64,000 bases of DNA from Bradyrhizobium sp. SZCCT0153 (GCF_018129995.1 NZ_JAFCKS010000002.1:930001-994000); one strand, 5' to 3'; positions 1 through 8,741 are shown, counted from the stretch's first letter. Notes: generated by a model from the letters alone, not told the origin. Numbers and translations are program-made.

Positions 1-407
1 ACGCGTTCGAGCGCCGTGTGCGGAAGGTAGAGCTGGATGACGTCGACGAACCCGGGAATGTCCCATCTTGCGCTTGAACCGGCCGGAATGATGGTCACGA
101 CCCCGGAGCGGGCCGTTCCAATCGCAACCGATCTCCCGGAGCGACGCTCCAGGCGCTGAACGCCTGTGGGGTAAGTCATGATGACGTGGTCGGTCATGGG
201 TTCGACCGCGTCATGGAGAGCCCCATGCTTCCAATGCGCGATGACGCCGCTGGAAGGGTCCGAAGCCATCTGGAGCGGTGCGGTCTTGAGGACGCGCGCC
301 ATTTCCACGTCGGCACGGCGCCGCTCGGTGACCGCGGTGTCGCGATGTCGCGCGCCGGGGTCGACGAGCAGAGCCTCCAAAGGATCGTGCAGGATCGGCT
401 GGTTCAT
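1..407 (-). CDS. AraC-family transcriptional regulator, N-terminal part (cut by window start)
   Basis: The minus-strand reading frame opens with ATG at 407 (MNQPILHDPLEALL) and stays open to the window edge, giving about 135 residues. It is closely similar, residue by residue, to the N-terminal sensing half of the next gene: shared stretches include RRADVEMARVL, EPMTDHVIM, ERRSGRSV, GSSARWDIP and VDVVQLYLPH. The C-terminal DNA-binding domain should lie outside the window. This makes it one copy of a tandem AraC duplication. The ligand is unknown. The assignment rests on similarity to the complete neighbour, not on a visible helix-turn-helix. Confidence 0.8.
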   Translation of the reverse strand, partial: MNQPILHDPLEALLVDPGARHRDTAVTERRRADVEMARVLKTAPLQMASDPSSGVIAHWKHGALHDAVEPMTDHVIMTYPTGVQRLERRSGRSVAIGTARSGVVTIIPAGSSARWDIPGFVDVIQLYLPHTALER

Positions 408-458
408 CGGGCTGTTCTCGCGTTCGAAGGCACTTCGTTGACTGCAGGGGGACAGTTG

Positions 459-1406
459 CTAACGCACGCGCCGCCGCCAATCGCTCGGCGTTTCCCCGGT
501 CGATCGCTTGAATGCCGCAGCGAAGGCCGTCTGGGAGGCATAGCCAAGCTCCACCGCCACCGCCACGACCGATGCGTCGGTGTTGCGCAGCATATTCATC
601 GCCTGCTCGAGCCGGTGTTGCCGCAACCAGGCAAGAGGTGAAAGCCCAGTGCTCTCCTTGAAAGCGCGGCAGAAGTGGAAGCGCGACAGGCCTGCGTCCG
701 AAGCCAGGGCATCGAGGGAGACATCCGCATCGCTGTCCGAGCGCAAGCGTTCGATGGCGCGGAGCAGGACCTTCGGTGAAAGTCCACCCACGGTCGACTG
801 GAACGCCGTCGGCGAGCCGGTATGTGCGGCCAGGAGGCGTGTGGCCAGGAGGTCGGTCAGCTGATGCCTGAACAGCACATCCAGCGCCCGATTGCCCTCC
901 ACCACACCGGCCGCGCTCAGGAGCAAGCGGGATGTAATGGGATCGGGATGCGCAGTTCGCTCCAGAAGGTCGGTCGGGTTGTGGGTCTCGGCTTGGTCGG
1001 CAACGCGCCTCAATGTGGCGTGAGGAAGATAAAGCTGGACGACGTCGACAGGTTTCGGAATGTCCCACCGGGAGCTTGAGCCTTCCGGGATGATGATCAC
1101 GACCCCGGGACGAAACGTTCCTTTGACGACCGAGCTTCCCGACCGCCGCTCCATGCGCTGCACCGCGCCGTTGTAGGCCATGATGACGTGGTGGCTCATC
1201 GGCTCGACGACGTCGTGCAATGGTTCATGTTGCCAGTGGGCGATCCCGGCGCCGGAGGCGTCCAACGCCATGTGAAGTGGTGCGGTGTGGAGGACGCGCG
1301 TCATCTCCACATCGGCGGAGCGGCGGTCGGTAGCCTGAAAGTCCCTCTCTCGCGTCCTGGGTTCGACCGGCAGAGCGTCCAGGGTATCGACCATCGGCGT
1401 GCTCAT
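459..1406 (-). CDS. AraC-family transcriptional regulator
   Basis: A 315-residue cytoplasmic regulator. The first 200 or so residues form a cupin-like sensing domain. Residues from about 215 onward carry two helix-turn-helix motifs typical of AraC proteins (DALASDAGLSRFHFCRAF and AVAVELGYASQTAFAAAFKR), ending in the usual PSDWRRR tail. The gene lies 51 bases upstream of its truncated paralogue on the same strand, so the two are probably co-transcribed. No effector or target can be read from the sequence. Length is normal for AraC proteins with an N-terminal binding domain. The start codon is the first in frame and lacks a strong ribosome binding site. Confidence 0.9.
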   Translation of the reverse strand: MSTPMVDTLDALPVEPRTRERDFQATDRRSADVEMTRVLHTAPLHMALDASGAGIAHWQHEPLHDVVEPMSHHVIMAYNGAVQRMERRSGSSVVKGTFRPGVVIIIPEGSSSRWDIPKPVDVVQLYLPHATLRRVADQAETHNPTDLLERTAHPDPITSRLLLSAAGVVEGNRALDVLFRHQLTDLLATRLLAAHTGSPTAFQSTVGGLSPKVLLRAIERLRSDSDADVSLDALASDAGLSRFHFCRAFKESTGLSPLAWLRQHRLEQAMNMLRNTDASVVAVAVELGYASQTAFAAAFKRSTGETPSDWRRRVR

Positions 1407-1668
1407 GAATTGTGCTCGTGTTGGGGAAGTCTTGCGTTCAATTCCCGCCGGCCGATTCGTTGGTCGGTGGACAGAGCGGTTACCTCGACCATGTTCGTAA
1501 CGATGATGGGAAACAGCGCTCGGTGGTATCGTGCGGCGGGTGTGGTCTCGCTGGTTCGGCGGTTAGAGTCACCTGTACCTTGGGATAGGGCGGCCGGGGC
1601 TTGGCGTGATCATTCGCAGTGAAGCCGCAACTCACCGAAGCGCGGGACGCGCCTCGTGCCGACATGTC

Positions 1669-3741
1669 CTACCCCGGTTCTGGGCTGGGCACCCTCGGTA
1701 CCGGGACAGTGAAGTGGAAATGCGCGCCGCCATTCGGACGGTTGGCGCCCGCGATGCGGCCGCCATGCGCGGTGATGATCGACTGACAGATGGCAAGGCC
1801 GATGCCGAGCCCCGCGTCCTTGGTGCTGAAGAAACTGTCGAAGACATGCGCCAAGCCCGCGGCGGGAATGCCCGGCCCATTGTCGGCAACGGAGAGCACG
1901 ACCGAGTCGTCGTCATCGAACGACGTCTTAATCTCGATCCGGCGCTTCGGCTGGCCCGACTGCACGATCGCCTGGACGCTGTTGACCAGCAGGTTGATGA
2001 TGACCTGCTGCAACTGAATCCGGTCGCCAAGGACCTTGGGGAGGTCGGCGCCAAAGGCCGCCGACAGGACGATCGACTTTGAATCGGTGTCGTGGCGGAT
2101 GAACAACAGCGCTTCTTCGGCCACCTCGTTCAAGTCGATGAGGCGCATCTCCGGTTCGTGCTTCGCCGCCATGCCGCGGATGCGATGTATGATGTCGCTG
2201 GCACGCCGCGCATTCGAGACGATTCGGGAGGTGAGCTGTGTGACCTTCTCCGTGTTTTGATCGGCGCGCGCGAGCCATCTCAGGCTGGTCTCGCCATTGG
2301 TCACGATGGCCGCAAGCGGCTGGTTGATCTCGTGCGCAATCGACGTCGCGAGCTCGCCGAGCGTTGCGATCCGCCCGGCATGCGAGAAGTCGGCTTGCAG
2401 TTTCCGCAGCTGCTTTTCGGCGTTTAATCGCTCGCTGATGTCCTGCATGGTGATGAAGGTGTTGTCGAGCTGCTCGGGCGGCACCGGATAGGTCACCGTG
2501 AACAGGACGTCGATGATCGAGCCGTCGAAAGCGCGAATCCTGGTTTCCTCGATCAGGTTCCGGCGGCCTTCGAAATGCGCGACCATGACCCGTTCGGCGA
2601 GCCCGGGGGCAGCGGCGAAAATGTACCGGACCGGTTTGATGAGATCGGCGGGGTTGCGGGCGTGGAACAGCGATACGGCGTCGCGATTGACGTCGGTGAC
2701 GCGAACGACGTCCTTGGCATGTTCGACGAGGTCCGGATTGCGCTCGAGATGGCCGGCGATATCGCGGACGCCGTTTGACTTCAATTGGTCGAAGGCCTCG
2801 CCCGCGCGGCGGGAATCCACCTGCCAGAGCGCGGTCGGCAGATATTGAACGAGCTGACGGTATCTCTCTTCGCTGGCCTGCAATTCCCAGGTCGTTCGGT
2901 CATCATTCGTCACGCCGTTGATCGTCACGAAGACGGTGTCGGGCGGCTTTGGCTCCGCCGAATGCCAGGCCTTTACGACGGGATTGCGCAAGCTTCCGCT
3001 CAAGATCATCTTGCGTATCTCGAGACGCGTGCGATCGCTCGTGACACTCTCGATCAGAGTGGCCAGCAACGCGCGGCTCTCGGCCGGCCAGAAGTCGCCG
3101 ATGGATTTGCCTATCATCTGCTCGTAGCCGGCATGCGCGCCGAACATGCGGACCGCCCGATTGTTGACGGCCAGGATGCGGGTTGCGCTGAGCATCTCGT
3201 CGACCCAATCCGGGTGCTGGTCGAGATCGACGGGGATGCCGCCGCGCCGATGTTCGGCGATCGCATCGAGCAAATGGTGCGCGGCCGACGTATCGAGCTC
3301 CCAGGACGCGGCGAGAGAAGATTGCAGCTCGGCATCCATGCGCAGGTACGCCGCTTGAGAGAGCGAGCCTGCGTTCCGGCCGAACTCGACAATATCGAGA
3401 AGACCGCCCGCTGTGTCCCGGCGGACGATTTGCCTCACCGCAGCCACGATGTCCGCTCCGGTCAGGCCGCGCCGGAGGGCCACTCCCTCCCACCGGCCTT
3501 CGCGCAGGAGTGCGCTGAAATGATCGGTACCGCTGTGGGCGAGGGAGCCGATCGTCTGGACGCGCTGCCCCACCATCGCCATGGCAGGCCAGCCGTAGAG
3601 AGCTTCGGAGGCAGCATTCCAGTATTTGATGACGCCGTGTACGTCACTGACGATGACGCTTTCGGAGGCAAGATCGGCCAACTCCATGGCATGGGGGAAA
3701 GTGTGGTCACTTCCTGCGGCACGTTGGAACAGATTACTCAT
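1669..3741 (-). CDS. PAS-domain sensor histidine kinase (FixL-like)
   Basis: About 690 residues with no clear membrane segment, so probably a soluble sensor. The N-terminal two thirds hold PAS-type repeats: one near the N-terminus (SVIVSDVHGVIKYWNAAS), one around ILAVNNRAVRMFGA and one around VTDVNRDAVSLFHA. The kinase core follows, with the H-box near residue 470 (LATSIAHEINQPLAAI), the N-box (QVIINLLVNSVQAI), and the G boxes VADNGPGIP and GLGIGLAICQSII. This core is of the FixL/DctB type. The chosen ATG overlaps the upstream receiver gene by 8 bases; an in-frame ATG at 3765 has an AAGG ahead of it and is an alternative. It presumably phosphorylates one or both adjacent receivers. The signal is unknown. 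Confidence 0.88.
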   Translation of the reverse strand: MSNLFQRAAGSDHTFPHAMELADLASESVIVSDVHGVIKYWNAASEALYGWPAMAMVGQRVQTIGSLAHSGTDHFSALLREGRWEGVALRRGLTGADIVAAVRQIVRRDTAGGLLDIVEFGRNAGSLSQAAYLRMDAELQSSLAASWELDTSAAHHLLDAIAEHRRGGIPVDLDQHPDWVDEMLSATRILAVNNRAVRMFGAHAGYEQMIGKSIGDFWPAESRALLATLIESVTSDRTRLEIRKMILSGSLRNPVVKAWHSAEPKPPDTVFVTINGVTNDDRTTWELQASEERYRQLVQYLPTALWQVDSRRAGEAFDQLKSNGVRDIAGHLERNPDLVEHAKDVVRVTDVNRDAVSLFHARNPADLIKPVRYIFAAAPGLAERVMVAHFEGRRNLIEETRIRAFDGSIIDVLFTVTYPVPPEQLDNTFITMQDISERLNAEKQLRKLQADFSHAGRIATLGELATSIAHEINQPLAAIVTNGETSLRWLARADQNTEKVTQLTSRIVSNARRASDIIHRIRGMAAKHEPEMRLIDLNEVAEEALLFIRHDTDSKSIVLSAAFGADLPKVLGDRIQLQQVIINLLVNSVQAIVQSGQPKRRIEIKTSFDDDDSVVLSVADNGPGIPAAGLAHVFDSFFSTKDAGLGIGLAICQSIITAHGGRIAGANRPNGGAHFHFTVPVPRVPSPEPG

Positions 3742-4171
3742 CTGACGGCGTATCCTGGCGATCATCGCCTTGCGAACGGCCTGCGCGGTCCAGCGTGGAC
3801 TGCAGATGGTGCAAGAGGACGTCATCGTTGACCGGCTTCGTCAAACAGGCGAGAGCGCCGCCGCTGAGCGCGCGTGCCCGTGTGGCCGGACTTGCATCCG
3901 CGGTGATGATGATGACCGGCATTGACGAGCCCAATTCCCGCAATCGTTCCTGGAGTTCGAGGCCGCTCCGGCCTGGCATGCTCACATCGGTAATCAGGCA
4001 GTCGAAGTGATGTGGCGCGTACGCGGCCATGAAAGCTTCCGCCCGATCGAATGTCTGGCACGCGAATCCCAGCACGACGAGGAGATCGGAAAGCGCCTCG
4101 CGCACAGCTTCGTCGTCATCTACGACCGCGACGGCAGGCAGTCTGGGCGAACGGATCGTTTTCGCTGGCAT
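3734..4171 (-). CDS. Stand-alone response-regulator receiver protein
   Basis: A 145-residue single receiver domain of the CheY fold with no output domain. All phosphorylation residues are visible: the acidic pair in VAVVDDDEAVREAL, the phospho-acceptor Asp in LITDVSMPG, the Thr in IIITADASP and the Lys in LTKPV. The C-terminal 20 residues are polar and not part of the fold. Its stop overlaps the histidine kinase start, so the two are probably translationally coupled. It may act as a phosphate shuttle or sink between the kinase and the FixJ-like regulator encoded just upstream; that role is inferred. Confidence 0.88.
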   Translation of the reverse strand: MPAKTIRSPRLPAVAVVDDDEAVREALSDLLVVLGFACQTFDRAEAFMAAYAPHHFDCLITDVSMPGRSGLELQERLRELGSSMPVIIITADASPATRARALSGGALACLTKPVNDDVLLHHLQSTLDRAGRSQGDDRQDTPSDE

Positions 4172-4210
4172 GGCCCGACGACCATCCGCCCATTGCCGGC
4201 CGGGTTGTAC

Positions 4211-4927
4211 CTATCCTTTGGTGTAGGCCGATTGCGTCCCTTGAAGTGCCGCAGGCAGCGATTCCCAGATCCGGATCAATTGGCCGACCGATCCGGCCTG
4301 CAGTTTCCGCATCGCGTTGCCGCGATGCAGCTTGACCGTGATCTCGGTGATGCCCAGATCGAATGCAATCTGCTTGTTGAGGCGACCCCTGACCACTTCG
4401 CGCAGCACCTCGCGTTCGCGAGGGGTCAGTGTCGCGTAGCGGTCGACGTGTTGCCTGACGTGATGGGCCGCCGCCCGTTGCGCGATGTCTTTCTCGATCG
4501 CCGCGGCGACCGCATCGAGCAGCGCCTGATCCCTGACAGGCTTGGTCAGGAAGTCGATGGCTCCCGCCTTCATCGCCTGCACCGTCATTGCGATATCGCC
4601 ATGACCTGTCAGGAAAACGATCGGCCGCGTGTGGCCGTTCGCGACGAGATGCTGCTGGAGATCGAGACCACTCGCTCCGGGCATGCGAACGTCGAGGATG
4701 AGACAGCCAGGCCGCTCCGGAAGATCGGCATGCAGCAGCTCCTGCGTTGATCCAAAGCAGCACGCATCGAGTCCAACCGACAGGAGCAGTTCGCGAAGCG
4801 CGAAGCGGACCTCTTCGTCATCATCCACGATCACGACAAGCGGACGGTTTGTGGATTTTTCATCAACGGTCATGGGATAGCGAGGTAGGGGATGTAAGGT
4901 ACGAGAGCCGGCGATAGTCTCGAGCAT
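4211..4927 (-). CDS. FixJ-family two-component response regulator (receiver plus LuxR HTH)
   Basis: A 238-residue DNA-binding response regulator. The receiver domain (about residues 28-145) has VVIVDDDEEVRFAL, phospho-acceptor Asp in LILDVRMPG, Thr in VFLTGHGD and Lys in LTKPV. A LuxR-type helix-turn-helix follows (LTPREREVLREVVRGRLNK then ITEITVKLHRGNAMRKL). The start at 4927 is supported by AAGGGA seven bases upstream; an internal ATG at 4873 would remove 18 residues but has a poor ribosome binding site. It is the first gene of the regulator-receiver-kinase run and is the likely transcriptional output of that system. Confidence 0.88.
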   Translation of the reverse strand: MLETIAGSRTLHPLPRYPMTVDEKSTNRPLVVIVDDDEEVRFALRELLLSVGLDACCFGSTQELLHADLPERPGCLILDVRMPGASGLDLQQHLVANGHTRPIVFLTGHGDIAMTVQAMKAGAIDFLTKPVRDQALLDAVAAAIEKDIAQRAAAHHVRQHVDRYATLTPREREVLREVVRGRLNKQIAFDLGITEITVKLHRGNAMRKLQAGSVGQLIRIWESLPAALQGTQSAYTKG

Positions 4928-5316
4928 GGCGTGGTCCCTTGATCGCTTCCCGCCCCCGGTTTGTCGCCGTGCCTTTCACAGAGGGTCTTGAAGCCTCGGC
5001 TCAAGGAACGGCTACACGGGATTTTACGGGTCTTAAGGTTGCGTCGTACCACCGTCTTTCCCGAAACAGGCGTGTTTTGTCAGATTCTGCTCCAAGGCGC
5101 CTCTGCGCACCTGGATGTGATGAACGCGCTGCACGGCGCCTCGGAAGGCGACGCCTGACCGGGACCGGGGCTCGCGGCTCAAGCCCACTTTGTCTGCCGA
5201 CCGGCCGAACATCCTAGACCAGGGGACTAGAAAGATGAGCCCCTCGTAGGATAGCCCGAACGGCTTCACGCGACGCATCCTCACCGCTATCGCGTCAAAA
5301 ACAAGCGGAGGGAGCG
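4928..5316. other. Intergenic region between divergent fixJ-like and ECF sigma genes
   Basis: This 389-base stretch separates two divergently transcribed regulators, so it should hold promoters for both. I see no convincing gene. It ends in a strong GGAGG ribosome binding site for the sigma factor. A GGAAC at 5005-5009 resembles the -35 box of EcfG-type promoters, but no matching -10 lies at the right distance. Confidence 0.5.
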
Positions 5317-6135
5317 ATGTCCATCACCGAGGGGCGGCAACCAGGGGAAACTGCAAGGTTACGTCGACCTCGGTCGAGAACCTCCTCATCCGGCCACGCG
5401 CCGACCCGCCTGGGCGTGAGCCCGTGCAAGGCCGGCAACGGGCCCAAATCGCTGCAAGGACCCTCCAGCGCGGTGATACATGACGAGCTTGTTTTTGCCG
5501 TTTGCCGAACCGGGGAGTCGGAACCGGCTCCGGGACGGGAGTCACGCAATCGGGCAATCGATCTCCGCTTTGTGCAGGAAGATGCCTGCGACGAAATGCT
5601 GCTCAAAAACGTTGCGGAGGGCGACAAAGCGGCCATGCACATCATTTTTGCTCGCCACCGCGAAAGAGTGTCCCGATTCATTAGACGCCGGGTTCGCAAT
5701 CCGGCGATCGTCGACGATCTCGTGAGTCAGGTGTTCCTCGATGTGTGGCGCTCCGCGAATCGCTTCGAAAGTCGCGCGCGCGTTTCTACATGGCTGCTCT
5801 CGATCGCCCGGTTCAAGGCCATCAGCTCGTGGCGAGAGCGAACGCATGATGATATCGATCAAGTCGATGCGTGTGGAATCGTCGACGTCCGGGATACGCC
5901 GGACGTTGCCCTGGACCGCAAGGATACGGAGGGCATCCTGCGCGCATGCATCGACAAGCTCTCCCCCGTCCATCGGGAAATCATCGACCTGTTCTACTAT
6001 CGCGAAAATTCGGTCGCCGAGGTCAGCGGAATAATCGGCATTCCGCGGGCGACCGTGAAGAGCAGGATCTTTTACGCGCGCAAGCAGCTTGCGAGAATCC
6101 TCGTGGATGCGGGTTTCGATGCCAAGTCCGCCTGA
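5317..6135 (+). CDS. ECF-type RNA polymerase sigma factor with an N-terminal extension
   Basis: A 272-residue protein whose last 180 residues are a sigma-70 family ECF factor. Region 2 is visible as MLLKNVAEGDKAAMHIIFAR followed by IVDDLVSQVFLDVWRSANRF. Region 4 is CIDKLSPVHREIIDLFYY followed by SVAEVSGIIGIPRATVKSRI. ECF factors are usually about 190 residues; here roughly 90 residues of Arg/Ser/Gly-rich sequence precede region 2. The extended start is supported by GGAGG five bases before the ATG at 5317; the alternative Met at 5596 would give a conventional length. No anti-sigma gene is adjacent, so control may be transcriptional or through the extension. Confidence 0.85.
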   Translation: MSITEGRQPGETARLRRPRSRTSSSGHAPTRLGVSPCKAGNGPKSLQGPSSAVIHDELVFAVCRTGESEPAPGRESRNRAIDLRFVQEDACDEMLLKNVAEGDKAAMHIIFARHRERVSRFIRRRVRNPAIVDDLVSQVFLDVWRSANRFESRARVSTWLLSIARFKAISSWRERTHDDIDQVDACGIVDVRDTPDVALDRKDTEGILRACIDKLSPVHREIIDLFYYRENSVAEVSGIIGIPRATVKSRIFYARKQLARILVDAGFDAKSA

Positions 6136-6399
6136 GCATGCGCCGGACAAAGCCCTGCCGGGATTTCACAAACGCACGATGGAACCGGCCCCCAGCCCGG
6201 TTGTGGCGAGGCCAGAAGGGGCCAAATCTCATTGGAATTGCTTAGAAAATCGTTCGGTCGAAAGCTGATCGAACTCGATCGGCGCAGATGCCGATTCCGT
6301 GAGCAAGGCTGGACCGCTGCTTGTCGATCTCCAATAATGAACTCGACTTCATGGGCTCGGTGACCCCGGCGGCTCCAACTCCAGACAAGGCCGACCCAT

Positions 6400-7329
6400 A
6401 TGGCACAGGCGGGTACCTTCGGACAGAGGGTCAGGCAGCAGTTGCACTTGAGGGATGCGCCGCCCTCGCTGATCACGCGTTCGCGGCGCGGTATCGAACT
6501 CGCGGTCACCGAGACGCGGGATGATAACCCCATGCCGGGCCGTTCCGGCTCCGTGGCCGATGAGGCCTATATCGTCAGCCTGAAGCTTCACAATTACCCG
6601 GACTGCGAGCTCTGGGATCACGGCAAGTGCGTGATGAAGGCGGATGTCAGGGCCGGTACGACGTATCTGTACGACCTCAGGAGTGATCCGGGGTTCGTTA
6701 TCGACAAGCCGTTCCATTCCCTCCAGTTTTATCTTCCGCGTTCAGTGCTCGACGGCGTCGTCAAGGAATCCCGTACACGGCCTGTTGGCGATCTTGCCTG
6801 TCAGTTCGGCTTCGGCCATGACGACAAGATCATGCGTCATATCGGAGCAGCGCTGTTGGAAGGGCTCAATCGGCCGACCGAGGCGAACCAGCTCTTCATC
6901 GATCACATGATGCTCGCATTCACTGCGCACATTGCCCAGTCCTATGGCGGGCTGCAGAGCGTGACCGGATCGGTTCGCGGCGGTCTTGCCCCATGGCAGT
7001 TGAAGCGAGCCTGCGAAAAGCTCGACTCCGATCTCGGCGGGACAGTTTCGCTGCAGCAGGTTGCAGCCGAGTTCGGTCTCTCGGTCAGTTATTTTTCGCG
7101 CGCGTTTCGTATCTCCACCGGCCTGCCGCCGCACCAATGGCTGCTGCGCCAGCGCGTGAAGGCGGCCATGCAGTTGATGAGCGTGCGGGACCTGCCGCTG
7201 TCCGAAATTGCGATCGCCGTCGGATTTGCCAACCAAAGCCACTTTACGAAAGTGTTTTCGGCGCAGGTCGGCGTTAGTCCGGCAACATGGCGTCGCGAAT
7301 CACTGGACATCAAGGAAAGCGAGAAGTGA
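6400..7329 (+). CDS. AraC-family transcriptional regulator
   Basis: A 309-residue regulator with an N-terminal sensing domain (for example YIVSLKLHNYPDCELWDHGK and SLQFYLPRSVLDGV) and a C-terminal AraC DNA-binding domain with both helix-turn-helix units (LQQVAAEFGLSVSYFSRAF and SEIAIAVGFANQSHFTKVF). It ends 29 bases before the convergent catalase-like gene. The fold matches the AraC paralogues at the left edge, but sequence identity is clearly lower. The target is unknown; the convergent catalase-like gene is only a positional candidate. The region 6136-6399 upstream has no gene I can support and presumably holds the promoter. Confidence 0.88.
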   Translation: MAQAGTFGQRVRQQLHLRDAPPSLITRSRRGIELAVTETRDDNPMPGRSGSVADEAYIVSLKLHNYPDCELWDHGKCVMKADVRAGTTYLYDLRSDPGFVIDKPFHSLQFYLPRSVLDGVVKESRTRPVGDLACQFGFGHDDKIMRHIGAALLEGLNRPTEANQLFIDHMMLAFTAHIAQSYGGLQSVTGSVRGGLAPWQLKRACEKLDSDLGGTVSLQQVAAEFGLSVSYFSRAFRISTGLPPHQWLLRQRVKAAMQLMSVRDLPLSEIAIAVGFANQSHFTKVFSAQVGVSPATWRRESLDIKESEK

Positions 7330-7357
7330 TTCAGAGGATGCCAGACCCGTCCTCTGG

Positions 7358-8299
7358 TCAACGACGCTTCGCCAGCGAGATTGCATAGGCGGCGCTGCGC
7401 GCCGCGAAGATCTCATCGGGCGGATGGGCAACGCCTTCGGCGAGATTTGCCGGATTGAAGACGGAGCCGTCGCACGTTTCGTCTGGCTCGAGGCCAGTGA
7501 TCACGATCGTCCCCAGCCGAACCTCTTCGCGATTGTCCTCGTCGGGCCATCGGATGGTCACGTCCATGGTGGGATCGCCGGGACGATCGAGCAGCGCCAT
7601 CACGCTGAAGCGGACGTCGCCGCTGGTGACCCGGCGCTCCAGGTCGTCGTGCAGGAAATTGGCAGACTTCGCCGTGACTTCGCTCTTCGCCGGCGCAACC
7701 TCTACGCCGACGGGTGCGACCTTGAACTTGATGAACCTCGTTTCGCCCGACGAATTCGTCACCGGAAATGAGTGCACGCCCCAGTAGGTCGTGCCGGCAA
7801 AACTCCGGGGTAGCGGATGCGCGGCGATGTAACTGGCCTGATGCAGCGTTTCGGGATTGGCGGCGGAGAATGCCTTGACCCTCTCCATATCCGGACTGCC
7901 GTCTGGTCCGGGAATGCGCGCCTCGAGGAAAGCCAGCATCTGGTCGAGCGTCTTCGCAAAATGCACGGGAGCACTTTGCGCAAGCATGTCGGAGCGGTGG
8001 TGAATGTCTCCGAGCCTGAGGCTCAAGCCGCGCAGCACGAGGTTGTCGGTATCCGCGACATTGGGATCGCCGCGGCCGACCGAGAAGCGCGCCAGCACGC
8101 GCGATGGTCTCGTGAAGCTCCGGGATCTCGTAATTTCCTCCGCCCGATCCGACGGAACATAGGTGCCGCGCACGCATCTGCCCTTGGCAAAGCTTGCGCG
8201 CCCCCTGGGCGGATCACCGGCGACCGCTTTCAGGGCATCGACGATCGCCACGAGCGTGGCGGTCGGAAGTTGGGACCTTGGGAGATCTGGGGATGACAC
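7358..8299 (-). CDS. Catalase-related heme protein (SrpA-like) lacking the distal histidine
   Basis: A 313-residue protein of the small catalase-related peroxidase family, shorter than true catalases (about 480 residues or more). Family features include ADTDNLVLRGLSLRLG, a central APVHFAKTLDQMLAFLEAR stretch, and the C-terminal RSAAYAISLA, which fits the proximal heme-ligand motif R-x-x-x-Y. The conserved HAKG motif, whose His is the distal catalytic residue in catalases, reads SFAKG here, so Phe replaces His. The Asn usually found just before the APVHF stretch also appears to be Ser. Peroxide dismutation by the normal mechanism is therefore doubtful. The start is GTG at 8299. Confidence 0.82.
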   Translation of the reverse strand: MSSPDLPRSQLPTATLVAIVDALKAVAGDPPRGRASFAKGRCVRGTYVPSDRAEEITRSRSFTRPSRVLARFSVGRGDPNVADTDNLVLRGLSLRLGDIHHRSDMLAQSAPVHFAKTLDQMLAFLEARIPGPDGSPDMERVKAFSAANPETLHQASYIAAHPLPRSFAGTTYWGVHSFPVTNSSGETRFIKFKVAPVGVEVAPAKSEVTAKSANFLHDDLERRVTSGDVRFSVMALLDRPGDPTMDVTIRWPDEDNREEVRLGTIVITGLEPDETCDGSVFNPANLAEGVAHPPDEIFAARSAAYAISLAKRR

Positions 8300-8338
8300 C
8301 GCAACGATCTAGCGGACCTGCCGCCTCGTGACTCCAGA

Positions 8339-8390
8339 GCGATTGCTGCGATTACAGTGCGATTGCTGCTAACGCCGGTGCCGCAATCGC
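8339..8390. repeat. Repeated GCGATTGCTGC motif upstream of the catalase-like gene
   Basis: GCGATTGCTGC occurs at 8339-8349 and again at 8359-8369, exactly 20 bases apart, with an inverted GCAATCGC at 8383-8390. Two-turn spacing 40 bases upstream of the catalase-like start suggests a binding site for a regulator on one face of the helix. The function is inferred. Confidence 0.45.
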
Positions 8391-8429
8391 TCGGCGTCGC
8401 TGCCGGAGGCTCAGGACACGCAACAGGGC

Positions 8430-8467
8430 ATTGGGTTCCCTTCGTGTAATTGGGTTCCCTTCGTGTA
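8430..8467. repeat. Perfect 19-base tandem duplication
   Basis: The 19-base unit ATTGGGTTCCCTTCGTGTA is present twice in direct succession (8430-8448 and 8449-8467). It lies in non-coding DNA between the catalase-like gene and the amide operon. It could be a recent slippage product or a doubled protein-binding site. Confidence 0.85.
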
Positions 8468-8741
8468 AGGTCGTCCTGCAATTCCTGCAAGGAATGGAAG
8501 CTAGTCTAGTCACCGCGCGAGCGCCGAGCTTTCGCGGGATGAGCATGAGTCCAGATCTTCGCTTCCACGCCTCGGCGGACCTGCGTGACTGGCAACAACG
8601 ACGTGTGCGTCAATGCGTCATCAGGTCAGGGAAGAGCCATGCCGGCCGCCTTGGTAGGCCCTTTCTGCGGACATGAACCACCTTGCACAGTTTTGCTACA
8701 GGCCGGCACGAATTGCGGCAATCTCCGCTGCAACAACGCGC

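Noticed and set aside
5005..5030. GGAAC box resembling the -35 of an EcfG general-stress promoter
   Set aside because: No CGTT-type -10 is found 16-18 bases downstream, so a promoter call is not supported.
8705..8720. GGCACGAATTGC resembling a sigma-54 promoter
   Set aside because: The GG and GC dinucleotides are 8 rather than 10 bases apart, which sigma-54 does not tolerate.
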